Shown here piece after piece: positions 25,712 to 34,187 of a DNA stretch of 64,000 nucleotides (its first letter is position 1; each line of letters starts with the position of its first letter). The stretch is from PLA3 sp964592235. Lineage in GTDB: Bacteria; Planctomycetota; Phycisphaerae; UBA1845; UTPLA1. The DNA is taken from positions 8,921-72,920 of the forward strand of contig CAZQCF010000018.1 in the NCBI GenBank assembly GCA_964592235.1, in the 5' to 3' direction. The notes beneath the pieces are model-generated. The model saw only the letters and a list, made by a program, of their open reading frames with translations. It searched no databases and was not told the origin of the DNA. Position numbers and translations under genes: made by a program.

Positions 25712-25975
25712 ATGAAGCGATTCGCAGCCATGATCGGTGGCATCCTGATCGCCTGCTCGGCGAGTGAGGTCATTGCCTGCGCGGTGTGCCAGGGCAATCG
25801 TGATTCGCAACTGGTCAAGGGTGCCGAGTCCGGTGTGTTGACCCTTGTTTTCGTGACGTACGGCCTTCTCCTGGGAATGGCCGGCCTCTGCACCATGTGG
25901 GCCTTGCGCGCCCGCCGGCTTCGGATTCAGGAGTCGGGTCAGAGCGATCATCACGCAGGGGGCGATTTGTCATGA
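25712..25975 (+). CDS. Small membrane protein with a CxxC motif in the oxidase operon
   Basis: 87 residues. An N-terminal signal-like helix (MIGGILIACSASEVIA) is followed by CAVCQG, then one membrane helix (LVFVTYGLLLGMAGLCTMWA) and a basic tail. The CxxC should face the periplasm and could bind copper or take part in thiol exchange, which would suit oxidase assembly. This is inference. The stop overlaps the ctaA start in ATGA. Confidence 0.68.
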   Translation: MKRFAAMIGGILIACSASEVIACAVCQGNRDSQLVKGAESGVLTLVFVTYGLLLGMAGLCTMWALRARRLRIQESGQSDHHAGGDLS

Positions 25976-27078
25976 CGCACGCCTTGGTCGCTCCACCCGT
26001 CGCGACGTTTCGCCGCGATTTGCATCGCTATTGCGTTCTGCTCGCGCTGTGCGTTCTTGGCCTGATCGCAGCAGGCGGCATGGTCACCAGCACCGGCAGC
26101 GGTCTCTCCGTGCCCGACTGGCCGACCAGTTATGGTCATAATATGTTCACGTTTCCGCCGTCGAAATGGACCGGCGGCATTTTCTATGAACACACGCATC
26201 GGCTGATCGCCTCGACGGTGGGAATGCTCACGATCGGCCTGGCGGTCTGGATGTATCGGAGCGAAGCGCGTCGCTGGGTGCGACGGCTTTCCTATTTCGC
26301 GCTGGCGCTGGTGATTGTGCAGGGCATCCTCGGCGGGCTGACGGTGAAGTTCCTGCTGCCGACGCCGATCTCGGTTTTTCACGGATGTCTCGCGCAGGCA
26401 TTCTTGTGTGTCATCACGGCCCTGGCCGTGTTCACCTCGCGCCGGTGGATCGAGGGCGATGTCAGCAGGACGGCGACCGGACGGCTGGCACGTGTGGATA
26501 CGTCGCCTGCGTGGCCGCTACCGCGATTGGCCCTTGTGTGCGTCGCGGTGGTGTTCGTTCAACTCGTCGTCGGCGCGATCATGCGGCATACGCAGAGCGG
26601 CCTGGCGGTGCCGGATTTTCCTCTCGCTTTCGGACGCGTGCTGCCCCCGCTGGATGACGCCAGCATCGCCGCGTACAACGAATCGCGCGTTTGGGATTAT
26701 CAGTTGCCGGCCGTTTCGAAATCGCAGATTGTCTGGCATTTTTCGCACCGCGTTGGCGCGGTGCTCGTTTCGCTGGCCCTGGCTTCGGCCGCCGTGTTGG
26801 CAATTCGCCGGCACCGTGCTGTCGGCGCGATCGTCCGACCTGCCCTGGCGCTGCCTATTCTGTTGGTGATTCAGATTTCGCTCGGTGCGATGACGATCTG
26901 GTCGGGCAGACACCCGCTGCTGGCGACCGCGCACGTGGCGGTCGGCGCGGCGACGCTGGCAACGACCTTGGTGCTGGCGCTGTGGAGCCGACGCTTGTTG
27001 CAAGTGGTGCCCCGTTGCGCCGCCAGATCCGATGAGCGATTGAGCGCGCCGGTCGCCGTCGCGGGGGTGCGGTCATGA
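25972..27078 (+). CDS. ctaA: Heme A synthase (COX15/CtaA family)
   Basis: 368 residues. It oxidises heme O to heme A in the membrane for the oxidase. Two related four-helix halves can be seen. Conserved parts are MVTSTGSGLSVPDWPTSYG, YEHTHRLIAS, GGLTVKFLLPTPISVFHGCL, then RHTQSGLAVPDFPLAFG and HFSHRVGAVLVSLA, with the heme-binding His residues in place. The ATG at 25972 overlaps the upstream stop; the frame is open further upstream but only as a shadow. It also overlaps ctaB (ATGA). Confidence 0.92.
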   Translation: MTHALVAPPVATFRRDLHRYCVLLALCVLGLIAAGGMVTSTGSGLSVPDWPTSYGHNMFTFPPSKWTGGIFYEHTHRLIASTVGMLTIGLAVWMYRSEARRWVRRLSYFALALVIVQGILGGLTVKFLLPTPISVFHGCLAQAFLCVITALAVFTSRRWIEGDVSRTATGRLARVDTSPAWPLPRLALVCVAVVFVQLVVGAIMRHTQSGLAVPDFPLAFGRVLPPLDDASIAAYNESRVWDYQLPAVSKSQIVWHFSHRVGAVLVSLALASAAVLAIRRHRAVGAIVRPALALPILLVIQISLGAMTIWSGRHPLLATAHVAVGAATLATTLVLALWSRRLLQVVPRCAARSDERLSAPVAVAGVRS

Positions 27079-28019
27079 AGAGATTGCTGAAGCATCCCGA
27101 GCATTCCGGTGGGGGGCCGGCCGCGGCTGTTCCCGTGGAGGCATCGCTCGGCGCGGTGCTCCGCCGTCGCGTGGCGGATTTTTGCGAACTGGCCAAGTTG
27201 CGCATCAGCGTCCTCGTCCTGCTCGTGACGGCGATCGGCTTTTGCGTCGCCGCGCCGGGGCCGATCAACGTGGCGCAACTCATTCACACGCTGCTCGGCA
27301 CCGGACTGGTCGCTATTGCCGCGAACACGCTCAATCAAGTCTGGGAGCGGCGGTTTGACGCGATGATGCTTCGCACCCGAAACCGGCCGATTCCCAGCGG
27401 TCGCCTGTCGCCGTGGGAAGGAGTTCTCTTCGGCGTGTCGTGCGGCGTCACGGGGACGGCGTATCTCTGGCTGCTGGCTTCACCGCCGGCGGCTTCCCTG
27501 GCCGCGGTAACGTTTCTCTTGTATGTTTTTGTCTACACGCCTCTCAAGCGCCGCACCGTACACAACACCCTGGTCGGAGCGGTGCCGGGCGCCTTGCCGC
27601 CGGTCATTGGCTACGCCGCGGCGACCGGCCGCATCGATGCCGTCGCGCTCATGCTCTTTGGGATTGTGTTTGTGTGGCAGTTGCCGCACTTCTTCGCCAT
27701 CGCCTGGATGTACCGCGAAGACTATGCCCGTGGGGGTTTTCGAATGCTGTCCGTGGTTGATCCGACCGGCCGCGCGACTCGCCGACAGACGCTTGCCTAC
27801 ACGGCGCTGCTGATCGCCGTCAGCCTCGCGCCCGCGGTTGGTGGGTTTGCCGGTCCGGCGTTCGCCATCGGTGCGGCCGCGCTCGGCGCTGCGCTCTTCG
27901 CAGTGGCCTGGCAGATGGCCGATCAGTTGTCCGCCGTCACGGCCCGGCGAATGCTGCTGGCGACGGTCGTTTATCTCCCCGCAGTGATGCTGCTGCTTCT
28001 GATGTACCGATCGACGTGA
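27075..28019 (+). CDS. ctaB: Protoheme IX farnesyltransferase (heme O synthase)
   Basis: 314 residues of the UbiA prenyltransferase superfamily. It attaches a farnesyl group to heme b to give heme O, the substrate of CtaA. The first Asp-rich motif reads NTLNQVWERRFDAMMLRTRN, followed by RPIPSGRLSP. The second is in the loop IAWMYREDYARGGFRMLSV. About eight or nine membrane helices are visible. Translationally coupled at both ends (ATGA with ctaA, GTGA with the ABC gene). Confidence 0.93.
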   Translation: MKRLLKHPEHSGGGPAAAVPVEASLGAVLRRRVADFCELAKLRISVLVLLVTAIGFCVAAPGPINVAQLIHTLLGTGLVAIAANTLNQVWERRFDAMMLRTRNRPIPSGRLSPWEGVLFGVSCGVTGTAYLWLLASPPAASLAAVTFLLYVFVYTPLKRRTVHNTLVGAVPGALPPVIGYAAATGRIDAVALMLFGIVFVWQLPHFFAIAWMYREDYARGGFRMLSVVDPTGRATRRQTLAYTALLIAVSLAPAVGGFAGPAFAIGAAALGAALFAVAWQMADQLSAVTARRMLLATVVYLPAVMLLLLMYRST

Positions 28020-28966
28020 CTCCGGCTGTCCAGCTTGAAGAGCTTTCCTTTCGATACGGCGAGCGCGAGGCGCTGGCTGGCGTTTCGCTGACCGTTGAGC
28101 CCGGTGAGTGTTTCGGCCTGCTCGGTCCCAACGGCAGCGGCAAGAGCACACTCTTTCGCATTCTTTCGACGCTGCTTCCGCCTCGGCGCGGCCGGGCGCT
28201 GGTTTGCGGCTACGATGTTTCAACCGATCGAGCTCTTGTTCGCAGGCGAATCGGCGTGGTATTTCAGTCGCCCAGTCTCGATTTGCATCTGACGGGCCGC
28301 GAAAACCTTCGCTGTGCGGGCAAACTGTACGGGATGAGTGGATCGGCGCTGGCGTCGCGCATCGACCAGTGTTTGGAGTGGTTTGGCGTGCGCGATCGCG
28401 CGGACGAGCTGGTCAAATCGCTCTCGGGCGGGCTACGGCGACGGGTGGAAATCGCGAAATGCCTGTTGCATGCGCCGGCCGTTCTCCTGCTTGACGAGCC
28501 CAGTACCGGCCTGGACCCGTCGGCGCGTCGCGAGATGTGGCCATACCTCGATCGGGTGCGGGAGCAAAGCGGGACGACTGTGCTGCTTACTACGCATCAT
28601 CTCGACGAAGCGGATCGGTGCGGCCGACTCGCGATTCTCGACCGCGGGCGGGTCGTCGCATTGGGAACGCCGGATGCGCTGAAGCAGCACGTCGGCCGCG
28701 CGTGCATCACGATTGACGCGGAAGACGCAGCGATGTTGCGAGACCGCCTGAACGAGCAACTGGGAATGGAACCGTCGCTTGTGGGGCGGCGACTTCGTAT
28801 TGAGTGTGTGAACGGCCCGGCAATTCTCGGCGACGTGGCCCGCGCCTGTGGCGGCGCAGCGCGATCCATCACGCTTGGACCTGCAACGTTAGAAGATGTC
28901 TTTATTCACGAAACCGGACGGCCATTTGAGGGTGATTCGTCTGATCGGGAGCTGGGCGATGTCTGA
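28016..28966 (+). CDS. ABC transporter ATP-binding protein
   Basis: 316 residues with a GTG start overlapping the ctaB stop. Walker A is GPNGSGKST, the signature is LSGGLRRRVEIAK, and Walker B is VLLLDEPSTGLDP, followed by the switch His in LLTTHHLDEADRCG. The fold is of the DrrA/CcmA/NatA type that pairs with an ABC-2 permease, encoded next. A C-terminal domain of about 90 residues follows the ATPase core. Within an oxidase-assembly cluster it may export a cofactor or copper-related substrate; that is inference. Confidence 0.92.
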   Translation: MTPAVQLEELSFRYGEREALAGVSLTVEPGECFGLLGPNGSGKSTLFRILSTLLPPRRGRALVCGYDVSTDRALVRRRIGVVFQSPSLDLHLTGRENLRCAGKLYGMSGSALASRIDQCLEWFGVRDRADELVKSLSGGLRRRVEIAKCLLHAPAVLLLDEPSTGLDPSARREMWPYLDRVREQSGTTVLLTTHHLDEADRCGRLAILDRGRVVALGTPDALKQHVGRACITIDAEDAAMLRDRLNEQLGMEPSLVGRRLRIECVNGPAILGDVARACGGAARSITLGPATLEDVFIHETGRPFEGDSSDRELGDV

Positions 28967-29777
28967 CGGGGTGGCCATACACAATGAGTCGTTTCGACTG
29001 GCGTGTGCCGCGCTGTGGCGCCGCGAAGTGGTTCGCTTTCTTCGTCAGCGCAGCCGCGTGATCGGCGCGCTGGGCACGCCGCTGGTTTTCTGGATCATTC
29101 TCGGCGCGGGGCTGGGGCGGAGTTTGTCCGTCCCCGGCGTCGATTCGATGACGTACCTGGAGTTTTCGTTTCCTGCGGCGCTTTTAACGATCCTGATGTT
29201 CACCGCGATTTTCTCAACCTTTTCCATCATCGAGGATCGTCATGCGGGCTTCATGCAGGGGGTGGTCGTGTCGCCCGCGCCCCGTCATGCCATTGCCCTC
29301 GGCAAAGTCAGCGGCGGCGTCACGCTGGCGGTGGGGCAGGCGACCCTGTTTCTCGCGCTGGCTCCCGCGGCTGGAATCGCGCTCGATCTGCCGCGCATCA
29401 CTGCGACGCTTGCGTCGCTGACGCTTGCGGCCTTCGCGCTGACCAGTTTCGGGGCGTGGCTGGCCTGGCGGATGGAATCGACGCAGGGCTTCCACGCCGT
29501 GATGAATCTGCTGCTGATGCCGATGCTCGTTTTGTCCGGCGGGTTCTTTCCCGCGGGTGGATCGGCGGGCTGGCTCCGCGCGGCGATGGCGGCGAATCCA
29601 TTGAGCTATTGCGTCGCGTTGCTTCGTACGAGCCTCTATCTCGGCAGCGACATGCCGCACACTGCGCCGCCGGGAGGAGTGGGCCTATCCATGGGGATAT
29701 GCGCCGGGTTTGCCGCTATCATGTTTCTCCTGTTCACGCGCGCTGTGTCCCGCGATGCGGCGGCGGCCGTGACTTGA
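28959..29777 (+). CDS. ABC-2 type transporter permease
   Basis: 272 residues with six membrane helices. The family pattern is seen in FPAALLTILMFTAIFSTFSI followed by EDRHAGFMQGVVVSPAPRH, and in LLLMPMLVLSGGFFPAGGSA. The start at 28959 overlaps the ATPase stop by 8 bases (ATGTCTGA), so the two form one transporter. It probably dimerises with two ATPase subunits. The substrate is unknown. Confidence 0.9.
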   Translation: MSDGVAIHNESFRLACAALWRREVVRFLRQRSRVIGALGTPLVFWIILGAGLGRSLSVPGVDSMTYLEFSFPAALLTILMFTAIFSTFSIIEDRHAGFMQGVVVSPAPRHAIALGKVSGGVTLAVGQATLFLALAPAAGIALDLPRITATLASLTLAAFALTSFGAWLAWRMESTQGFHAVMNLLLMPMLVLSGGFFPAGGSAGWLRAAMAANPLSYCVALLRTSLYLGSDMPHTAPPGGVGLSMGICAGFAAIMFLLFTRAVSRDAAAAVT

Positions 29778-30538
29778 TGAGTGATTCGCCCATGAACACC
29801 GAGACGACGACGCCATCGCCGATGCAATCCGTCCACGACTCGCCCCCGACGCGACGGTTCTGGCTGCTGATGGCTGTCTCGCTGATTGGCGTCGGCGCCG
29901 TGGCGTATCTCCAGTTTACGCGCGTGGATCGCGCCCGACGCGGCATGGGGCTGGCGCTGGGCGAGCCATCCCGCCTGCCGGTCATGGCGGAACTTCCCGA
30001 CTTCTCCCTGACCGAGCGCAGCGGCCAACCGCTCTCACTGAAGGATCTTCGCGGCAAAGTCTGGGTCGCCGATTTTGTTTTCACCTATTGCGGCGGGCCG
30101 TGCCCCATCATGACCCATCGGATGCGCCAGCTGCAGGACATCCTCCTGCGCGATCGCATGGAAAAAGTGGTGTGCGTGTCCATCAGCGTCGATCCGCAGC
30201 GCGACACGCCCGCGGTACTACGCGATTACGCCGCCAAACACAGCGCCTCGCCAACCCGCTGGCAGTTTCTCACGGGCGACGAGAAAGCCATCCGAAGCCT
30301 GGCGCTGGATGGCTTCAAGCTGGCGGTCGAAGAGGGCACGCCGGCCGAGGGCCCGCTGCATTCGTCGCGATTCGTGTTGGTCGACCGCGCCGGCCGCATT
30401 CGCGGCTACTACCGCGCGCTCTCGGCCGAAGAGGAGGAGGACCTCCTTCACGTCGATCCGGACGCAGGGATGCCGAAAGATGAATTGAATCGCCTGCTGG
30501 CAGACATCCAGTCGCTCATTCGCGAGGGGGGCCGTTGA
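29777..30538 (+). CDS. SCO1/SenC family copper chaperone or thiol oxidoreductase
   Basis: 253 residues. One N-terminal membrane helix (FWLLMAVSLIGVGAVAYLQF) anchors a thioredoxin-like domain on the outer face. The copper-binding motif CGGPCP follows FTYC, and the third ligand is His in LHSSRFVLVD. The conserved SISVDPQRDTPAVL is also present. SCO proteins deliver copper to, or reduce, the CuA site of CoxB. It starts one base inside the permease stop (TGATG) and ends overlapping the DUF420 gene. Confidence 0.92.
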   Translation: MSDSPMNTETTTPSPMQSVHDSPPTRRFWLLMAVSLIGVGAVAYLQFTRVDRARRGMGLALGEPSRLPVMAELPDFSLTERSGQPLSLKDLRGKVWVADFVFTYCGGPCPIMTHRMRQLQDILLRDRMEKVVCVSISVDPQRDTPAVLRDYAAKHSASPTRWQFLTGDEKAIRSLALDGFKLAVEEGTPAEGPLHSSRFVLVDRAGRIRGYYRALSAEEEEDLLHVDPDAGMPKDELNRLLADIQSLIREGGR

Positions 30539-30990
30539 GCATCCACGTCTTGCCGCATGTCAATGCGTCGCTGAACGCGCTGGCGACCGTCTTGCTCATC
30601 ACGGGATTCGTCTTCATCCGTCGCAAGCGAATCGCCGCCCATCGCGCCTGCATGATCGCGACGTTCTGCACGAGCGTGCTCTTTCTCGCGTGCTATTTGA
30701 CGTATCACACCGCGAGGCAGGCGAAGGAAGGCGTCGGCCATACAAAGTTCACAGGGGAGGGCGCGGCAGCGACCGTCTATTACGGGATGCTGATTTCGCA
30801 CGTGGTGCTGGCGGCGGCGGTGCCTGTTCTGGCGATCATCACGCTTCGACGCGGCTTGCGCGGCGAAGTGGAGCGGCATCGTCGCATCGCGCGATGGACC
30901 TTTCCGATCTGGCTGTACGTGTCGATTACCGGGGTGCTCGTTTACCTGATGCTTTACCACTGGTACGCGCCCGCGCGGGTTTCGGCTTAG
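30535..30990 (+). CDS. DUF420 family membrane protein
   Basis: 151 residues, four or so membrane helices. It begins with a TTG overlapping the SCO stop (TTGA). Conserved His residues stand in VLPHVNASLNALATVLL, AHRACMIATF, TYHTAR and GMLISHVVLAA, matching the DUF420 pattern found in many oxidase-assembly clusters. The exact function is not established; a part in oxidase biogenesis fits the context. Its 3' end overlaps the nth gene on the other strand by 65 bases. Confidence 0.85.
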   Translation: MSIHVLPHVNASLNALATVLLITGFVFIRRKRIAAHRACMIATFCTSVLFLACYLTYHTARQAKEGVGHTKFTGEGAAATVYYGMLISHVVLAAAVPVLAIITLRRGLRGEVERHRRIARWTFPIWLYVSITGVLVYLMLYHWYAPARVSA

Positions 30991-31753
30991 CACGGGCGGC
31001 GCGCGAGGTGCCGGCGACGCGTTTGGACGCAGGCTTTCTGCCTTGCGAGGCACCAACTCGCGCGGCTGGCTTGCCGTCGAACGAAAACGCCGATGGACAG
31101 ATATTCGACAGTGTGCATTGATCGCACGCCGGTTTGCGCGCGGCGCACACCTTGCGGCCGTGCCAGATCAGTGCGTGGCCGACAAAGGTCCACTCGTCGC
31201 GCGGTAGGACTACCATCAAGTCCTGCTCAATCTTCACAGCGTCTTTGTCGTCGCGCGAGCGCCACGTGAGACCGAGCCTGTGAGACAATCGGCCGATGTG
31301 CGTATCGACGACGACGCCCTCGTTCTTCTTGAACCAGGTCCCGAGGATGACGTTGGCGGTCTTGCGCGCAACGCCGGGCAGTTGGAGCAAATCGTCCATA
31401 GTCGCCGGAACTTCGCCGTTGAAGCGATCGCAGATAACACGAGCCGCGCCGATGAGGTTCTTCGCCTTGTTTCGGAAGAACCCGGTCGAGCGAATGATCG
31501 CCTCCACGTCGGACGGATTCGCCGCCGCCAATTCGCGAGCGGTCGGATAGCGTGCGAAGAGTGCTGGCGTGACCATGTTGACGCGTTCGTCGGTGCATTG
31601 CGCCGAGAGGATTGTCGCCACGAGAAGCTTCAGCGCGCTGTCGTGTTCGAGCGCGCAGTCCGCCTCGGGGTACAACTTGTGCAGTCGGCGGGTAACCTCC
31701 GCCGCGCGTTTCACCCGTTCTTGCGGCGATTCTCTGATCTTGCGAGGTTTCAT
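30926..31753 (-). CDS. nth: Endonuclease III with a basic C-terminal extension
   Basis: 275 residues against about 210 in the family. It removes oxidised pyrimidines from DNA and cuts the strand at the abasic site. The helix-hairpin-helix motif LPGVARKTANVIL carries the catalytic Lys, and VDTHIGRLSHRLG the catalytic Asp. The [4Fe-4S] cluster is held by C-x6-C-x2-C-x5-C (CAARKPACDQCTLSNIC). About 45 residues rich in Lys, Arg and Ala follow and may add non-specific DNA affinity. The ATG at 31753 overlaps the stop of the upstream gene (ATGA). The frame runs open far upstream, but without similarity. Confidence 0.92.
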   Translation of the reverse strand: MKPRKIRESPQERVKRAAEVTRRLHKLYPEADCALEHDSALKLLVATILSAQCTDERVNMVTPALFARYPTARELAAANPSDVEAIIRSTGFFRNKAKNLIGAARVICDRFNGEVPATMDDLLQLPGVARKTANVILGTWFKKNEGVVVDTHIGRLSHRLGLTWRSRDDKDAVKIEQDLMVVLPRDEWTFVGHALIWHGRKVCAARKPACDQCTLSNICPSAFSFDGKPAARVGASQGRKPASKRVAGTSRAARAKPKPARARTSGKASGKRAPR

Positions 31754-32250
31754 GCCTGGGCTTCCCGCCCGCCTCGGTACGCGGCGATTTCGAGTGTCAG
31801 CGCGAGCACGATCATCAGGTTCGCCTGCGCCAGTCGAACGGCCGTCGCGTGGTAGGAATCGAACGCCGCTTTGATCTTCGCATCTGTATCGGCGTCGGCC
31901 ACGTCGCCCTGCATGGATTCGATTCGCGGGGTCATGACGCCGGCGTTGTATGCGAGAATGGTGCAGGCCGCAGCCACGAGCCCCGCGCGAACCCAGTCGC
32001 GCCGCCGCCGCGATCGGCTCATCACACGGGCGATCGCCCATGCGGCAACCGGTACGGCGCACACGATTTGCACCTTGTCAAAACGCTTGAAATTAGTCGC
32101 CATCACGCGCCCGGCGATCACGTTGGGTTGCGAAACCCCCGTTGTACGCATCACAGAAAAGGTCGTCTGCGCGACAATGGCTATCAGAAGCATGCCGCCC
32201 AGCCAACACCCTGCAGCCGAGCACGCCATCGCCTGAAACCATCGACTCAT
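31750..32250 (-). CDS. DUF4149/TMEM205-like membrane protein
   Basis: 166 residues, four membrane helices. The N-terminal helix contains CWLGGMLLIAIVAQTTFSVM; the pattern of a Gly-rich first helix, a polar loop with NVIAGRVMATNFKRFD, and a last helix after an amphipathic segment (ATAVRLAQANLMIVLALTLE) fits the DUF4149 family. The ATG at 32250 overlaps the stop of the MoaD-MoaE gene. Function unknown. Confidence 0.65.
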   Translation of the reverse strand: MSRWFQAMACSAAGCWLGGMLLIAIVAQTTFSVMRTTGVSQPNVIAGRVMATNFKRFDKVQIVCAVPVAAWAIARVMSRSRRRRDWVRAGLVAAACTILAYNAGVMTPRIESMQGDVADADTDAKIKAAFDSYHATAVRLAQANLMIVLALTLEIAAYRGGREAQA

Positions 32251-32918
32251 GCCTGCGGCTCCACCCACGACGCGGACCCGTCGGCCCAGATATCCTTCTT
32301 CCAGATGGGCACATCGACCTTCACCGTGTCGACGATCCATCGGCAACTGTCGAACGATTCCGAACGGTGCTCCGACCAGGTCGCAACGAGGATGGACGCT
32401 TCGCCCAATTCGACGCGATCGAGTCGATGCACAATGACGGCCTCCAGCAAATCGAACTTGGCGATGGCGCGATCGCGCACAGCCTTCATCTGTTCGAACG
32501 CCATTTCCTCGTACGCCGAGTAATCCAGTGCTGTGAGCGATCGCCCATCTCGCTGTTCGGGACGGACCATTCCAAGAAACACGCAGGCCGCTCCGGCACC
32601 GCGCGGCGCCAGTTCTGAAAGAAGCGATGCCGAGTCAATCTGCCCGCGAGTCAGTCTCACCTGCGACGACGGTGCTCCGCCGGAAACGGGCGGGATCACC
32701 GCGACCTCATCGCCGTCTTGCAACACATGATCCAGCGCGACGTAGTGCCGATTTACCGCGAGGCGCAGGCCGATCGACTGCCCCAGCCTCGGGAATTGCA
32801 TAGCGAGCTTTCCAGCGAGGGAGCCGACGGTCTCACCGGTCTCCAATGCAATGACCTCGGAATCCCGATCGGCCAAGGTACGCGCCGGTCCGAAGAATCG
32901 AACAGTGACAGTGCCCAT
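32247..32918 (-). CDS. MoaD-MoaE fusion, molybdopterin synthase
   Basis: 223 residues. Residues 1-81 are a MoaD ubiquitin-like domain ending in Gly80-Gly81 (VIPPVSGG), the site that is thiocarboxylated to carry sulfur. Residues 88-220 are MoaE, with HRLDRVELGEASILVATWSE and the catalytic Lys region VPIWKKDIW. Together they convert cyclic pyranopterin monophosphate to molybdopterin. Because Gly81 is not a free C-terminus, a cut after Gly81 would be needed, as described for mycobacterial MoaX. No other moa gene is present in the window. First gene of a run with the DUF4149-like gene and nth. Confidence 0.92.
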   Translation of the reverse strand: MGTVTVRFFGPARTLADRDSEVIALETGETVGSLAGKLAMQFPRLGQSIGLRLAVNRHYVALDHVLQDGDEVAVIPPVSGGAPSSQVRLTRGQIDSASLLSELAPRGAGAACVFLGMVRPEQRDGRSLTALDYSAYEEMAFEQMKAVRDRAIAKFDLLEAVIVHRLDRVELGEASILVATWSEHRSESFDSCRWIVDTVKVDVPIWKKDIWADGSASWVEPQA

Positions 32919-32975
32919 GCGTGAGGTTTACCGCGCGCAATGCGATGCGTCCAGTTGAGCCGTGAATCGCCCGCG

Positions 32976-34022
32976 TCAGGCCGAGGCACCATCGAGCGTG
33001 ATGCGGTCCGCATGCGCTCGCAACCAGCGGACCTTTCGCAGCATGACGGTGAGAAATGCAAAAGCGTCCAGCCCCGCGAACGTGCCGGTCTTCAGAATCG
33101 GCGGAATCGCCTGTGCGATCAGGGCTTCTTGCATAAGATACGGCGTGGCCTTCAACTCGGCCTGCGAAAGGACGTTGATCTCGTCGTATCCCGACAGGAA
33201 TCGCCGTGCCCGCTCGTCGTCCGCGCGCTCCACCCAGGTCGACAGGTCCCGCCCGCCGGTAATCAGCGAGAATTGCAAACAGCCGTTCGCGACGTCCGTG
33301 ACGCGCGGCCGAATCCGTGCCGCGTCGTAATCGATCACCCCCACAACGTGCCCATCGCGAAAGATCATGTTCCCCGGATGCCAGTCGGAGTGAACGATTT
33401 GCAACTCCCACTGATTCAGACCGAGATCGTTCACGAACTGCGCCGCCGAAGCATAGGCCTGACTCAACTCCAGAATCGTCCGCGTGACCTCTAACGCCCG
33501 GCCCTTCGCCGAGGGCGATTTCATGACGACTTCTTCGACGCGGCTGAATGCTTCGTAAACCGACTTCGCATCGTGATAGTGGCCGCGGGGCGGCTCATAC
33601 TGGGACTCAAAATCGTGTACCAGTTTGTGATACAGACCTAGAATTTTTCCGGCCTCGAACGTCGAACCCGCTTGTCCGTCGTAAGGCCCGCCTTCGATGA
33701 ATTCGAATACCTCGTAAATGGACTCGCCGACTTTCAACATCGACACGTTGTCCTTGCGTGTGCCGATCAGGTGGGGCAGGGGAAAGTTCTTGCTGGCAAG
33801 GTAGGCCTGCAACTCATGCGAGAAAGCGACGCGGAACAGGTCCTTCTCCACGCGCGGCCGACGCTTGAGCAAGTAGCGCCCGCGATCGGTATGCACCACG
33901 GCCTTGGGCGCCGCGTGCGAACCGCGCGGAAAGTCCGTCACGTTCAGCACGATGCCCAAATCGTAATTACTCAAGACGACGGCCAATTCCTGCGAATTGA
34001 ACGTCTCGCGTGGATGCGTCAT
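32976..34022 (-). CDS. Aminoglycoside phosphotransferase (APH)-type kinase
   Basis: 348 residues of the APH/choline kinase superfamily. The catalytic loop is IVHSDWHPGNMIF and the metal-binding segment VGVIDYDAARIRP. An N-terminal lobe with a Lys in GRYLLKRRPR binds ATP. Homoserine kinase II and spore-coat CotS-like kinases share this fold; the substrate cannot be told, and antibiotic resistance should not be assumed. The ATG at 34022 follows a GGAG at a good distance; a GTG at 34025 is possible. It stands alone on the minus strand, 57 bases upstream of the MoaD-MoaE gene. Confidence 0.82.
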   Translation of the reverse strand: MTHPRETFNSQELAVVLSNYDLGIVLNVTDFPRGSHAAPKAVVHTDRGRYLLKRRPRVEKDLFRVAFSHELQAYLASKNFPLPHLIGTRKDNVSMLKVGESIYEVFEFIEGGPYDGQAGSTFEAGKILGLYHKLVHDFESQYEPPRGHYHDAKSVYEAFSRVEEVVMKSPSAKGRALEVTRTILELSQAYASAAQFVNDLGLNQWELQIVHSDWHPGNMIFRDGHVVGVIDYDAARIRPRVTDVANGCLQFSLITGGRDLSTWVERADDERARRFLSGYDEINVLSQAELKATPYLMQEALIAQAIPPILKTGTFAGLDAFAFLTVMLRKVRWLRAHADRITLDGASA

Positions 34023-34187
34023 CACCGCTCCAGGCCGGTTGTACTGCCCGCAGTTCTCTCCTTCCTAGTTTACGCCGGATCGAATGGCGGCGTCAGCGCC
34101 CAAGCGCCGGATTTGACGCCGTACGCTGCAACCGGGATAGTGGCTGGATCGCAGGAATGAACCGCGTTGCACGATGGAGGCAATAGA

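Noticed and set aside
32976..34022. Aminoglycoside resistance gene
   Set aside because: The APH fold is shared by many small-molecule kinases; there is no resistance-gene context or close match to a known resistance subfamily by eye.
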